64,000 nucleotides of DNA from Streptomyces katrae (GTDB taxonomy: Bacteria; Actinomycetota; Actinomycetes; Streptomycetales; Streptomycetaceae): the NCBI RefSeq assembly GCF_000717655.1, contig NZ_JNZY01000006.1, positions 1 to 64,000 on the forward strand, in the 5' to 3' direction. Positions 1 to 21,674 of the stretch are shown here, in pieces; within the stretch, counting starts at the first letter, position 1; every line of letters begins with the position of its first letter. Below the pieces are notes generated by a model. The model saw only the letters and a list, made by a program, of their open reading frames with translations, was not told where the DNA came from and did not search any database. The translations under genes were made by a program, and so were the position numbers.

Positions 1-1530
1 CGTGCCGCCCAGGCCGAGAACCCCGACCGGATCGTCCTGGTGGACACCGACCCCGCTGCCGAAGACGCCGCGGAGCTGGTGCTGGGTGCGGTGCTGGCCG
101 GCCGTGAGCCGCAGATCGCGGTGCGTGGAACCACCTTCTCCGTGCCCCGGCTGGCCCGTACCACCGGTGAAGTCCCGGACGGTCCGGCGGTCTTCGGGCC
201 GGAGGGAACCGTCCTGGTCTCCGGTGGCGGTTCGTTGGGCGAGCTGATCACCCGGCACCTGGTCTCCCGGCATGGCGTGCGGCACCTGGTGCTGGCGAGC
301 CGCCGGGGTCCGGCGGCCGAAGGCGTGCAGGAGCTGGTCGCCGAACTCACCGAACAGGGTGCGACGGTCACGGTGGCGGCCTGCGACATGTCCGACCGCG
401 GCCAGGTCGAGGCCCTGCTGGCATCGGTGCCGGCCGAGCACCGCCTGACCGGTGTCGTGCACACCGCCGGCGTATTCGACTCCGGCCTGATCGATGCGCT
501 GACCCCGGAGCGGCTGGCGGGCCTGTTCGCGCCGAAGGTGGACGCGGTGCGGCACCTCGACGAACTGACCCGGGGCCTGGACCTCGACGCCTTCGTCGTC
601 TACTCCTCCGCCTCGTCCGTCTTCATGGGCGCGGGCAGCAGCGGGTACGCGGCGGCCAATGCCTTCCTGGACGGGCTGATGGACACCCGCCGGGCGGCCG
701 GTCTGCCCGGGCTGTCGCTCGCCTGGGGCACGTGGGAGTACGCCACCAACATGACCACGCACCTCACCATCGACGACCAGGTGCGCATGAGCCGGCGCGC
801 GAGCCGTGACGGAGTCGTGGCGCTCAAGCCCGCAGAGGGCATGGAGCTGTTCGACGCCGCCGTGGCGTCCGCACAGTCGCTGCTGGTACCGGTGAAGCTG
901 GACCTGCGGGGCGTGCGCGCAGGCGCAGCGGCCCGTGGCGGCGTGCCCCACCTGCTGCGCGGCCTGGTGCCGACAGGCCGGCAGCAGGCGCGAGCGGGGT
1001 CCGCGAGGGAAGGCGATCTGGCCCGTCGGATCGCGGGGCTCGCAGAAGCGGAGCAGGAGGCTCTGCTCCTCGACCTGGTGCGTGGTCAGGCCGCGCTCGT
1101 GCTCGGGCACACCGGGCCGGAGGGCGTCCGGGCGGAGACGGCGTTCAAGGACGTCGGGTTCGACTCGCTGACGTCGGTGGAACTGCGCAACCGGATGCGT
1201 GAGGCGACCGGTCTGAAGCTTCCGGCCACGCTGGTCTTCGACTACCCGACCCCGCTGACCCTCGCCCGCCACCTGCGCGACGAGCTCGGCATGAGCGAGG
1301 ACGCGCTCTCCCGCGTGAACGCAAAGATCGAAGACGTCGAGGCGCTGATCAGTGGCCTGATGCTCGATGAATCCATGAAATCCAGTATCGCGCTTCGCCT
1401 TCAGGGCTTGGTGGCCAGGTGCAACGGAGTGCTCGAGGACGTGGACGCTTCCACGGTGGCGGAGCAGTTGGAATCCGCGTCCGCCGATGAGGTCCTCGCA
1501 TTCATTGACGGTGAATTCGGACTCATCTGA
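1..1530 (+). CDS. Type I polyketide synthase, C-terminal part (KR-ACP-docking), partial
   Basis: The gene enters from the left with an open frame from base 1, so only the last 509 residues are seen. They form a ketoreductase (Rossmann motif near residue 70, catalytic Tyr at about 216 in a GYAAAN context), an ACP with the GFDSL motif (phosphopantetheine Ser at about 389) and a C-terminal helical docking domain of about 80 residues. No thioesterase follows, so the chain passes to the next PKS protein, which starts 51 bp downstream. The KR nucleotide-binding loop is SGGGSLG, one residue shorter than the TGGTGSLG of the next intact module, and the LDD motif is replaced by FDS, so its activity and stereochemistry are uncertain. 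It belongs to the ansamycin assembly line, acting on an AHBA-primed chain. Confidence 0.95.
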   Translation, partial: RAAQAENPDRIVLVDTDPAAEDAAELVLGAVLAGREPQIAVRGTTFSVPRLARTTGEVPDGPAVFGPEGTVLVSGGGSLGELITRHLVSRHGVRHLVLASRRGPAAEGVQELVAELTEQGATVTVAACDMSDRGQVEALLASVPAEHRLTGVVHTAGVFDSGLIDALTPERLAGLFAPKVDAVRHLDELTRGLDLDAFVVYSSASSVFMGAGSSGYAAANAFLDGLMDTRRAAGLPGLSLAWGTWEYATNMTTHLTIDDQVRMSRRASRDGVVALKPAEGMELFDAAVASAQSLLVPVKLDLRGVRAGAAARGGVPHLLRGLVPTGRQQARAGSAREGDLARRIAGLAEAEQEALLLDLVRGQAALVLGHTGPEGVRAETAFKDVGFDSLTSVELRNRMREATGLKLPATLVFDYPTPLTLARHLRDELGMSEDALSRVNAKIEDVEALISGLMLDESMKSSIALRLQGLVARCNGVLEDVDASTVAEQLESASADEVLAFIDGEFGLI

Positions 1531-1581
1531 AAAACAGGTCATGGCATCGCGGTTCCATCAAACTTCGTAAGGATTCAGAGA

Positions 1582-12075
<10,494 letters not shown>

Positions 12076-12089
12076 AAGAGGGTGATGAT

Positions 12090-12866
12090 ATGTTCGACGT
12101 GGACAAATATCTGCAGCGGATCGGCTGCGGCGGAGAAACCGGTGTGGACCTCGCGACGCTGCGAAAGCTGCACAAGAATCACCTCATGGCGATTCCGTAC
12201 AACGGCATCACCGAGGAATACCGCGACGGAGTACACCTCGTCGACATCGACGAGGACGCCACCTTCGAGACGACGATCGTCAACGGGCAGGGCGGCACGT
12301 GTTTCCAGCTGAACCGCCTTTTCTTCCGGCTTCTCCGTGAGCTGGGCTACGACGTCACGCTGATGGCGGCGAGGACCGCCGAAGGCCAGGACGCCTTCGG
12401 GCTCGACGTCGAGCACATGTTCAGCCGTGTCGCCCTGAACGGCAACGAGTGGCTGGTGGACGTCGGATACCCCGGCCCGTCCTTCATCGAGCCGTTGCAG
12501 ATCTCCGACGCGGTACAGAACCAATACGGGTGCCAGTACCGGCTGGTCGAGAGCGGATCGGAGATCGCTCTGCAGCGCCGTGGAGCGGTCACCCGGTGGA
12601 GTGTCGTCTACACCTTCACGATGGAATCCCGGCAGTGGACCGACTGGAAGGAAATGGAGGACCTCCTCCGGGACATCCTTTCGCAGCCGCGGTCGAACGA
12701 CGGCCAGGAAATCCTGTGCGGCCGGAGTTTCGAGAACGGCCAGGCAGTACTCAAGGGGCGACGGTACCTGACGGTCCGTGACGGCCGTGAGCAGGCCCGC
12801 ACGATCACGGACGACGACGAGCACCGGATGCTGATCGCCGGCGTTCTGTCCGGTCAGCTCGGCTGA
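12090..12866 (+). CDS. rifF: Ansamycin amide synthase (arylamine N-acetyltransferase family)
   Basis: RifF-type enzymes take the finished polyketide from the last ACP and form the macrolactam with the AHBA amine. The 258-residue protein has the NAT catalytic triad: Cys71 in GGTCFQLN, His109 and Asp124 in WLVDVGYPG. The usual NAT motif RGGxCxExN is altered, as in other amide synthases. I chose the ATG at 12090 because GAGGG lies 7 nt upstream and the family N-terminus (MFDVDKYLQRI) starts there. An in-frame upstream start would overlap the PKS gene. It follows the PKS stop by 14 nt, so it is co-transcribed with it, which is the standard position in ansamycin clusters. Confidence 0.95.
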   Translation: MFDVDKYLQRIGCGGETGVDLATLRKLHKNHLMAIPYNGITEEYRDGVHLVDIDEDATFETTIVNGQGGTCFQLNRLFFRLLRELGYDVTLMAARTAEGQDAFGLDVEHMFSRVALNGNEWLVDVGYPGPSFIEPLQISDAVQNQYGCQYRLVESGSEIALQRRGAVTRWSVVYTFTMESRQWTDWKEMEDLLRDILSQPRSNDGQEILCGRSFENGQAVLKGRRYLTVRDGREQARTITDDDEHRMLIAGVLSGQLG

Positions 12867-12945
12867 ATTCGCACCATCCATCACCCCCGTACGGCAATTC
12901 ATCGCGGGTGAAACATGAACGAGTTGGAATCAGAAGGGGAATGTG

Positions 12946-14289
12946 ATGACGAACGACACCGCTGACGTGGTTGTGATCGGTGGAGGACCGGCCGGCGCGG
13001 TCAGCGCCCTGGTGCTCGCCAAGCAGGGGCACTCCGTGGTGCTGCTGGAGCGGGACGAGTTCCCCCGGTTCCACATAGGCGAGTCCCTGCTCCCCTACAT
13101 GATGGGCCTGTTCGACCAGATCGGCCTGCGCGAGACGGTCGAGGCCCAGGGCTACGTCCCCAAGTTCGGCGGCGAGTTCATCGACCCGACGGAGAAGAAG
13201 TTCTTCGAGGGCGTCTTCCGCGCGGACTTCACCAAGCAGGGTGAAGGCCGGTTCCCCCGCGCGTTCCAGGTCGAGCGCGCCAGGTTCGACAAGATGCTCA
13301 CCGAGCAGGCCGCCGAGGCCGGGGCGAAGGTCCTCTTCGGCGCGAACGTGAACGAGCTGCTCATGGACGGCGACCGCATGGTCGGCGTCCGCTACGAGCG
13401 CGAGGGCGAGACCCACGAGGTGCGTTCGTCCTACGTGATCGACGCGAGCGGTCGGGCGGGCCGGATCGCCAACCGATTCGGATTGCGCAAGACCCTCGAG
13501 AAGCTCCGCATGGTGGCCGTGTTCCGCCACTACGACGGACTCGACGAGAGCAACAACCTCGGTGTCGAGGGCGACATCCAGGTCGGCGCCCACGACGACG
13601 GCTGGGTCTGGGCGATCCCGCTGTCCACCGACAGCATCAGCGTGGGCACGGTCATGCCGCGCGATGCGCTGCGCGCGTCGACGCCGGAGAAGGCGTTCGA
13701 GGAGCACGTGGCCAGGATTCCGCGGATCACCGCGCGACTGACCGGAACCCGTCCCACCACGGACCTCAAGGTCGAGACCGACTACTGCTACCACTCGGAC
13801 ACCGTCACCGGGCCGGGCTGGGTCATGGTCGGAGACGCCGGCTGCTTCGGCGACCCGATGTTCTCCGGTGGTGTGCTGGTGGCGACGACCACCGCCGTCC
13901 GTGCCGCCGAGACGATCGGTGCTGCGCTGAAGGACCCCGCGCAGGAGGACCACCTGATCGACAAGTACGCGAGCTTCTTCAAGACCGGGTACGACACCTA
14001 CATCCGGCTCATCCACGCCTACTACGACGGCGAGCTGGTGGCCATGGCCGCCGACGCCGCGCGCTCCACGGACCGGGACACCCTGGAGAGGTACCTCGTC
14101 CGGCTGATCGGCGGCGACTTCTGGAGCGAGCACAACTCGGTCGCCCAGGAGATGCGCAAGCGCACGGAGTGGGACACGTTCGAGCCGTTCCGGCGGGTCT
14201 TCGGCTGCCCGGTGTACCCCGAGCTGGACGAGGCCGACCGCAAGGAGCGGGCCGAGGCGCGCGTCCGCAGGGCGACGGCGGGTCGGTAG
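12946..14289 (+). CDS. FAD-dependent halogenase
   Basis: This 447-residue flavoprotein has the N-terminal GxGxxG FAD motif (GGGPAG), the RFHIGES segment typical of halogenases, a candidate catalytic Lys (about residue 73, in PKFGGEF) and an intact WxWxIP motif (WVWAIP). Together these separate halogenases from ordinary monooxygenases. Such enzymes use FADH2, oxygen and chloride to make HOCl, which reacts through the lysine. The substrate is probably the AHBA-derived aromatic ring or an assembled ansamycin; ansamitocin and naphthomycin clusters carry comparable enzymes. AGAAGGGGA lies just upstream, with 5 nt to the ATG used here; a GTG one codon earlier is too close. It sits between the amide synthase and the AHBA genes. 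No flavin reductase is seen in the window. Confidence 0.92.
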   Translation: MTNDTADVVVIGGGPAGAVSALVLAKQGHSVVLLERDEFPRFHIGESLLPYMMGLFDQIGLRETVEAQGYVPKFGGEFIDPTEKKFFEGVFRADFTKQGEGRFPRAFQVERARFDKMLTEQAAEAGAKVLFGANVNELLMDGDRMVGVRYEREGETHEVRSSYVIDASGRAGRIANRFGLRKTLEKLRMVAVFRHYDGLDESNNLGVEGDIQVGAHDDGWVWAIPLSTDSISVGTVMPRDALRASTPEKAFEEHVARIPRITARLTGTRPTTDLKVETDYCYHSDTVTGPGWVMVGDAGCFGDPMFSGGVLVATTTAVRAAETIGAALKDPAQEDHLIDKYASFFKTGYDTYIRLIHAYYDGELVAMAADAARSTDRDTLERYLVRLIGGDFWSEHNSVAQEMRKRTEWDTFEPFRRVFGCPVYPELDEADRKERAEARVRRATAGR

Positions 14290-14296
14290 GGACGTC

Positions 14297-17477
<3,181 letters not shown>

Positions 17478-17708
17478 ACACAGGGCACGACTACCGAATC
17501 TAGGGATGCGGTGTCGCAGACTGAGCTCTATTTTGGACTTGTAATTCAGCCTATTTCTGACTGCACATGACGCTGCACGGGGCGGAGTGTGCGCCTCTTC
17601 CGCGATCTCGACGGCGACTGCTCGTGTGCGCGCGTCTTCCTCCGTAGCAGCACAGTGCCCCGCCCACTTCGCACCTCGCGTCGAGTCAGATCCATTCCTT
17701 GGAGAAAC
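17478..17708 (+). promoter_or_regulatory. Intergenic promoter region upstream of the AHBA synthase gene
   Basis: This 231-bp gap separates two co-directional operons and is AT-richer than its surroundings, notably 17519-17570. A RifZ-type motif lies at 17491-17508. A -10-like TATTTT lies at 17529-17534, 20 nt after that motif, which puts the motif's right half at the -35 position. A transcript for rifK to rifN probably starts near 17540 with a leader of about 165 nt. No conserved ORF is seen in the leader. Confidence 0.5.
17491..17508 (+). promoter_or_regulatory. RifZ-type operator (CTACC-N8-GGATG), copy 1
   Basis: CTACC, eight bases, then GGATG. This is an exact match to the consensus I recall for RifZ, the LuxR-family activator of the rifamycin cluster. 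It lies about 200 nt upstream of the AHBA synthase start. Confidence 0.65.
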
Positions 17709-18869
17709 ATGAACGTGCGACAGGCGCCGGAATTCCCCCAGTGGCCGCAGTATGACGAGAACGAGCGCGAAGGACTCGTCCGCGCACTCGAGCAGGGCCA
17801 GTGGTGGCGGATGGGCGGAAGCGAAGTCGATTCCTTCGAGCAGGAGTTCGCCGAGCACCACGGCGCCGCCCACGCCCTCGCGGTCACGAACGGAACCCAC
17901 GCACTCGAACTCGCCCTCCAGGTCATGGGCGTCGGCCCGGGCTCCGAAGTCATCGTCCCGGCCTTCACCTTCATCTCGTCCTCCCAGGCGGCTCAGCGCC
18001 TCGGCGCGGTCGCCGTCCCGGTGGACGTCGACGAGCACACGTACAACATCGACGTGGCGGCGGCCGCCGCCGCCGTGACCTCGCGGACCCGGGCGATCAT
18101 GCCGGTGCACATGGCCGGCTTCCTCGCGGACATGGACGCACTCGCCAAGCTCTCCGCCAACACGGGCGTCCCGCTGCTCCAGGACGCCGCGCACGCGCAC
18201 GGCGCCCGCTGGCAGGGCAAGCGCGTCGGCGAGCTCGGCTCGGTCGCCGCGTTCAGCTTCCAGAACGGCAAGCTGATGACCGCCGGTGAGGGCGGCGCCG
18301 TGCTGTTCCCGGACACGGAGATGTACGAGACCGCCTTCCTGCGGCACAGCTGTGGGCGGCCCCGGACCGACCGCCGGTACATGCACGCGATCGCCGGCTC
18401 CAACCTGCGGCTCAACGAGTTCTCCGCGTCGGTGCTCCGGGCCCAGCTGCGCCGCCTGGACGGCCAGATCGCCACGCGTCATGAGCGCTGGGCCCTGCTG
18501 TCCCGCCTGCTCGAGTCGATCGACGGGGTGGTCCCGCAGCGCGCCGACGAGCGCACCGACGTCCCCTCGCACTACATGGCGATGTTCCGGGTGCCCGGCA
18601 TCGGCGAGGAGAACCGCAACGCCCTGGTCGACAGGCTCGTGGAGGCCGGCCTGCCGGCGTTCGCCGGGTTCCGCGCGATCTACCGCACCGACGCCTTCTG
18701 GGAGATCGGCGCACCGGACGCCACCCCGGACGAGCTCGCCGAGCGCTGCCCCAACTCCGAGGCCATCAGCCAGGACTGCATCTGGCTGCACCACCGCACG
18801 CTGCTCGCCTCCGAGGAAGACATGCACCTCACGGCCGCGATCATCGCCGACGCTGTGAGCGCCGTATGA
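17709..18869 (+). CDS. rifK: AHBA synthase (PLP-dependent, DegT/AHBA_syn family)
   Basis: AHBA synthase aromatises aminodehydroshikimate to 3-amino-5-hydroxybenzoate, the ansamycin starter unit, and is the marker gene of these clusters. The 386-residue protein has TNGTHALELAL near residue 60, PAFTFISSSQA, the Asp-bearing QDAAHAHGA that contacts the PLP pyridine, and the Schiff-base Lys in SFQNGKLMTAGEGG near residue 188. The length matches RifK. The ATG at 17709 has GGAGA just upstream; a longer in-frame GTG has no family similarity in its extension. The gene opens the second AHBA operon and overlaps the next gene by ATGA. AHBA synthase also has a proposed transaminase role with the RifL partner. 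Confidence 0.97.
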   Translation: MNVRQAPEFPQWPQYDENEREGLVRALEQGQWWRMGGSEVDSFEQEFAEHHGAAHALAVTNGTHALELALQVMGVGPGSEVIVPAFTFISSSQAAQRLGAVAVPVDVDEHTYNIDVAAAAAAVTSRTRAIMPVHMAGFLADMDALAKLSANTGVPLLQDAAHAHGARWQGKRVGELGSVAAFSFQNGKLMTAGEGGAVLFPDTEMYETAFLRHSCGRPRTDRRYMHAIAGSNLRLNEFSASVLRAQLRRLDGQIATRHERWALLSRLLESIDGVVPQRADERTDVPSHYMAMFRVPGIGEENRNALVDRLVEAGLPAFAGFRAIYRTDAFWEIGAPDATPDELAERCPNSEAISQDCIWLHHRTLLASEEDMHLTAAIIADAVSAV

Positions 18870-19948
18870 GCGTCCGGGTGGCCATCGTCGGGCTCGGCTG
18901 GGCGGGGCGCGAGCTGTGGCTCCCCCTGCTGAGCGAGCACGGGGACTTCGAAGTCGTGGCCGTCGCCGACACCGAACCGGCGGCGCGTGAGGCGTTCGGC
19001 GTGGTGCCGGGCATTCCCGTCCACACGACGGTGGACACGCTCACCGCCCAGTCGGTCGACCTCGCCGTGGTCGCCGTACCCAACTTCATGCATGCCGAGG
19101 TGGCCGCGGCCCTGCTCGGCAAGGGCATCTCCGTCTTCCTCGAGAAGCCGGTGTGCCTGACCTCCGCCGAGGCCGACATGCTGGCAGCCGCCGAACGCAG
19201 CGGCGGCGCCATGCTGCTGGCCGGCAGCGCGGCCCCCTACCGCAGCGATGTGGGCGCCCTGGCGCGCCTGGTGCCCGACCTGGGCCACATCCGGCACGTC
19301 GACCTGTCGTGGGTCCGGGCGCGCGGGATCCCCAAGGCCGGCGGCTGGTTCACCCAGCGCAGCAAGGCCGGCGGCGGAGTGCTGTTCGACCTCGGATGGC
19401 ACCTGCTCGACACGCTCGCCTCCCTGCTCGGTCCCGCCCGCTTCGCAGAGGTCGTCGGCGTGACGGCGAACGACTTCGTCAACGTCGGTTCCTGGAGCGC
19501 GGCATGGCGGCACGACCAGCCCGTCGCCGACGCCGCCGGTGACGTAGAGGACACCGCCCGGGGCTTCTTCGTCCGCGAGGACGGTGTCTCCGTCGCCCTG
19601 CACGCCAGCTGGGCGTCGCACGAGGCGCGGGACGTGTCCCGGATCCAGGTGGTGGGCAGCGAGGGAACCGCCGAGCTGAGGTGCACCTTCGGCTTCAGCC
19701 CCAACCGCCAGCCCCGGCCGGTGCTGACGCTGACCCGTGAAGGCACCACCACGTCGGTACCGGTGCCGGACGAGCCGATCGGCAACGAGTACCGGCGGCA
19801 GTTGTGCCGCCTCGCCGGCTTCCTGGGGGATCCGGGCAACCGCGGCAGGGCCATCGGCGAGGCCCGTACGACGGTCCGCGTCATCGAGGACTTCTACGCG
19901 TCGGCCCGCTCCGTCCGCACCGGCCATGCCGTGGCCGCCTACCGCTAG
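18866..19948 (+). CDS. rifL: RifL-type oxidoreductase (Gfo/Idh/MocA family)
   Basis: The 360-residue NAD(P)-dependent oxidoreductase has an N-terminal Rossmann fold (VGLGWAGRE), the substrate-site EKP motif (FLEKPVCL) and a C-terminal alpha/beta domain with GGGVLFDLGWHLLD. In the AHBA pathway RifL is thought to oxidise UDP-glucose at C-3, so that RifK can transaminate it on the way to kanosamine. The gene overlaps rifK by ATGA, consistent with the reported RifK/RifL partnership. A 98-bp spacer with an 11-bp tandem repeat follows before rifM. Confidence 0.92.
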   Translation: MSVRVAIVGLGWAGRELWLPLLSEHGDFEVVAVADTEPAAREAFGVVPGIPVHTTVDTLTAQSVDLAVVAVPNFMHAEVAAALLGKGISVFLEKPVCLTSAEADMLAAAERSGGAMLLAGSAAPYRSDVGALARLVPDLGHIRHVDLSWVRARGIPKAGGWFTQRSKAGGGVLFDLGWHLLDTLASLLGPARFAEVVGVTANDFVNVGSWSAAWRHDQPVADAAGDVEDTARGFFVREDGVSVALHASWASHEARDVSRIQVVGSEGTAELRCTFGFSPNRQPRPVLTLTREGTTTSVPVPDEPIGNEYRRQLCRLAGFLGDPGNRGRAIGEARTTVRVIEDFYASARSVRTGHAVAAYR

Positions 19949-19960
19949 ACGGCGCGGAGG

Positions 19961-19993
19961 ACCGGCGGAAGGCCGGCGGAAGGCCGGCGGAAG
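19961..19993 (+). repeat. Three tandem copies of an 11-bp GCCGGCGGAAG unit
   Basis: Three consecutive 11-bp units, the first differing only in its first base, lie between rifL and rifM. Their effect is unknown. They may be polymerase-slippage products in a spacer. Confidence 0.8.
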
Positions 19994-20046
19994 ACCAGTG
20001 GGACCTCGGTTCCAAGAGAACGAGCAGACGTACGGGATGGCATGAC

Positions 20047-20745
20047 GTGACAGTTTCAATGGCAGGGACACCGGCGACGGCGACACAGACGCGCCGGTCG
20101 GTCAGGCGCGGCGTGATCTTCGACCTGGACGGGGTCATCGTCGACAGCTTCGCGGTGATGGAGGAAGCCTTCGCCATCGCGTACAAGGAGGTCGTCGGGG
20201 AGGGCCAGGCACCGTTCGAGGAGTACCGGCGTCACCAGGGGCGCTACTTCCCGGACATCATGCGGATCATGGGCCTCCCGCTGGAGATGGAGGAGCCCTT
20301 CGTCCGCGAGAGCTACCGGCTCGCGCACCAGGTGCCGGTCTTCGAGGGCATCGCCGAGCTGCTGGCGACCCTGCGGTCGCGCCGGTTCAAGCTCGCGGTG
20401 GCCACCGGCAAGAGCGGGCCGCGGGCGCGGTCCCTGCTCGAACAGCTGGGTCTGCTCCACTTCTTCGACCACGTGATCGGCTCGGACGAGGTCGCCCACC
20501 CGAAGCCCGCCCCGGACATCGTGGTGCGCGCTCTCGAGCTGCTGGAGCTGCCGGCCGAGGAGGCGATCATGATCGGTGACGCACCGACCGACATAGCCAG
20601 CGCCCACGGCGCCGGCGTGGCCTCGGTCGCCGCGCTCTGGGCCGATGTGGACGACGAGGACGCCCTGCTGGGCGCTCTGCCGGGCGCCGTGCTCTATCGC
20701 CCGGACGAACTGCTGGCGCTGTGCCCGTCCGTACCCCGCGGCTGA
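20047..20745 (+). CDS. rifM: RifM-type HAD phosphatase
   Basis: This 232-residue HAD-superfamily phosphatase has motif I FDLDGVIVDS, motif II ATGKSG, the conserved Lys region (HPKPAPD) and motif IV MIGDAPTDI. RifM homologues act in formation of the kanosamine/aminoDAHP precursor of AHBA, probably dephosphorylating a nucleotide-sugar or sugar-phosphate intermediate. I used the GTG at 20047, which gives the usual RifM length and has GGGATGG 6 nt upstream. An ATG at 20059 is also possible. Confidence 0.88.
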   Translation: MTVSMAGTPATATQTRRSVRRGVIFDLDGVIVDSFAVMEEAFAIAYKEVVGEGQAPFEEYRRHQGRYFPDIMRIMGLPLEMEEPFVRESYRLAHQVPVFEGIAELLATLRSRRFKLAVATGKSGPRARSLLEQLGLLHFFDHVIGSDEVAHPKPAPDIVVRALELLELPAEEAIMIGDAPTDIASAHGAGVASVAALWADVDDEDALLGALPGAVLYRPDELLALCPSVPRG

Positions 20746-20760
20746 GGGTCGTCCAAGGGC

Positions 20761-21660
20761 ATGGAGAGGGCACATCACCTCGGTGTCGACATCGGGGGCA
20801 CCAAGGTCGCCTTCCGGGTGGAGGCCGGCGCGGAGTGCGTCGACGAGTCCGCCTTCCGGTGGGGCCCGCGGCACAGCGCCGACCGGGACCTGGCCCGGCT
20901 CGCCCACCACGTGGAGCAACTACGGGCCAGACTCGGAGTACCGCTCCGCGCGGTGGGCGTCGCGATGCCCGGCACCGTCGATCCGGCCGGCCGGGTCACC
21001 GCCTGGCCCAGCCGGCCGGAGTGGAACGGGCTCGACCTGGACGCGTCACTGCGCGCGCTGTTCCCCGAAGCGGCCGTCGCCCGCGCGGACGACGGTGACC
21101 TCGGTGCGCTCGCGGAGGCCCGGGCGTCGGGCTGCGACGACCTGCTCTACCTCGGGGTGGGCACCGGCATCGGCGGCGGTCTCGTCCTGCAAGGGGCGCT
21201 GTGCCCCGGGCTCGGCCGGGGCTCCTTCGAGATCGGGCACGTGATCGTCGCGATGGGCGGCGCGCAGTGTGTCTGCGGCCGCCGGGGATGCCTGCAGGCG
21301 ATCGCCTCCGGGCCGGCCACCCTGGGCCGCGCGGCCGTTCTGCGGGGAGAGCCCGTCCCCTTCGAGGAACTGCGGCGGGCACTGCATGAAGGGGCGCCGT
21401 GGGCGGTCACCGCGGTCGAGGAGACCTCCCGGGCCCTGGCCGCCGCGGTGGCCGGCGTCCAGGAACTGGTCCATCCCCGACTCGCCCTGATCGGCGGCGG
21501 CTTCGCGGCCGGTCTTCCCGAGCTCGTCGGCCTGGTGTCGGGCCACCTGGCCGAGCTGGCCCGCCCGGGCCAACCCCCGCTGCCGGTGGAACCGGCAGCG
21601 CTGGGGGGCCTTTCCTCGTTGCGCGGCGCGGTGGCGCTCGCCCGCCTGGCCGCGCCCTGA
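20761..21660 (+). CDS. rifN: Kanosamine kinase, ROK family (RifN type)
   Basis: The 299-residue sugar kinase has the ROK ATP-binding DIGGTK at the N-terminus, a DDGD segment at the catalytic-base position, GVGTGIGGGLV, and the zinc-binding ROK signature CVCGRRGCLQ. RifN phosphorylates kanosamine at the 6-hydroxyl, giving the substrate that supplies imino-erythrose 4-phosphate for aminoDAHP. It starts 15 nt after rifM and ends the rifK-L-M-N operon. The next gene is on the opposite strand and convergent, with only 14 bp between the stop codons. Confidence 0.92.
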   Translation: MERAHHLGVDIGGTKVAFRVEAGAECVDESAFRWGPRHSADRDLARLAHHVEQLRARLGVPLRAVGVAMPGTVDPAGRVTAWPSRPEWNGLDLDASLRALFPEAAVARADDGDLGALAEARASGCDDLLYLGVGTGIGGGLVLQGALCPGLGRGSFEIGHVIVAMGGAQCVCGRRGCLQAIASGPATLGRAAVLRGEPVPFEELRRALHEGAPWAVTAVEETSRALAAAVAGVQELVHPRLALIGGGFAAGLPELVGLVSGHLAELARPGQPPLPVEPAALGGLSSLRGAVALARLAAP

Positions 21661-21674
21661 GTGCGTACGACCCG

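Noticed and set aside
17589..17708. An upstream GTG extension of the AHBA synthase gene
   Set aside because: The extra 40 residues do not resemble RifK, and the ATG at 17709 has a good ribosome-binding site.
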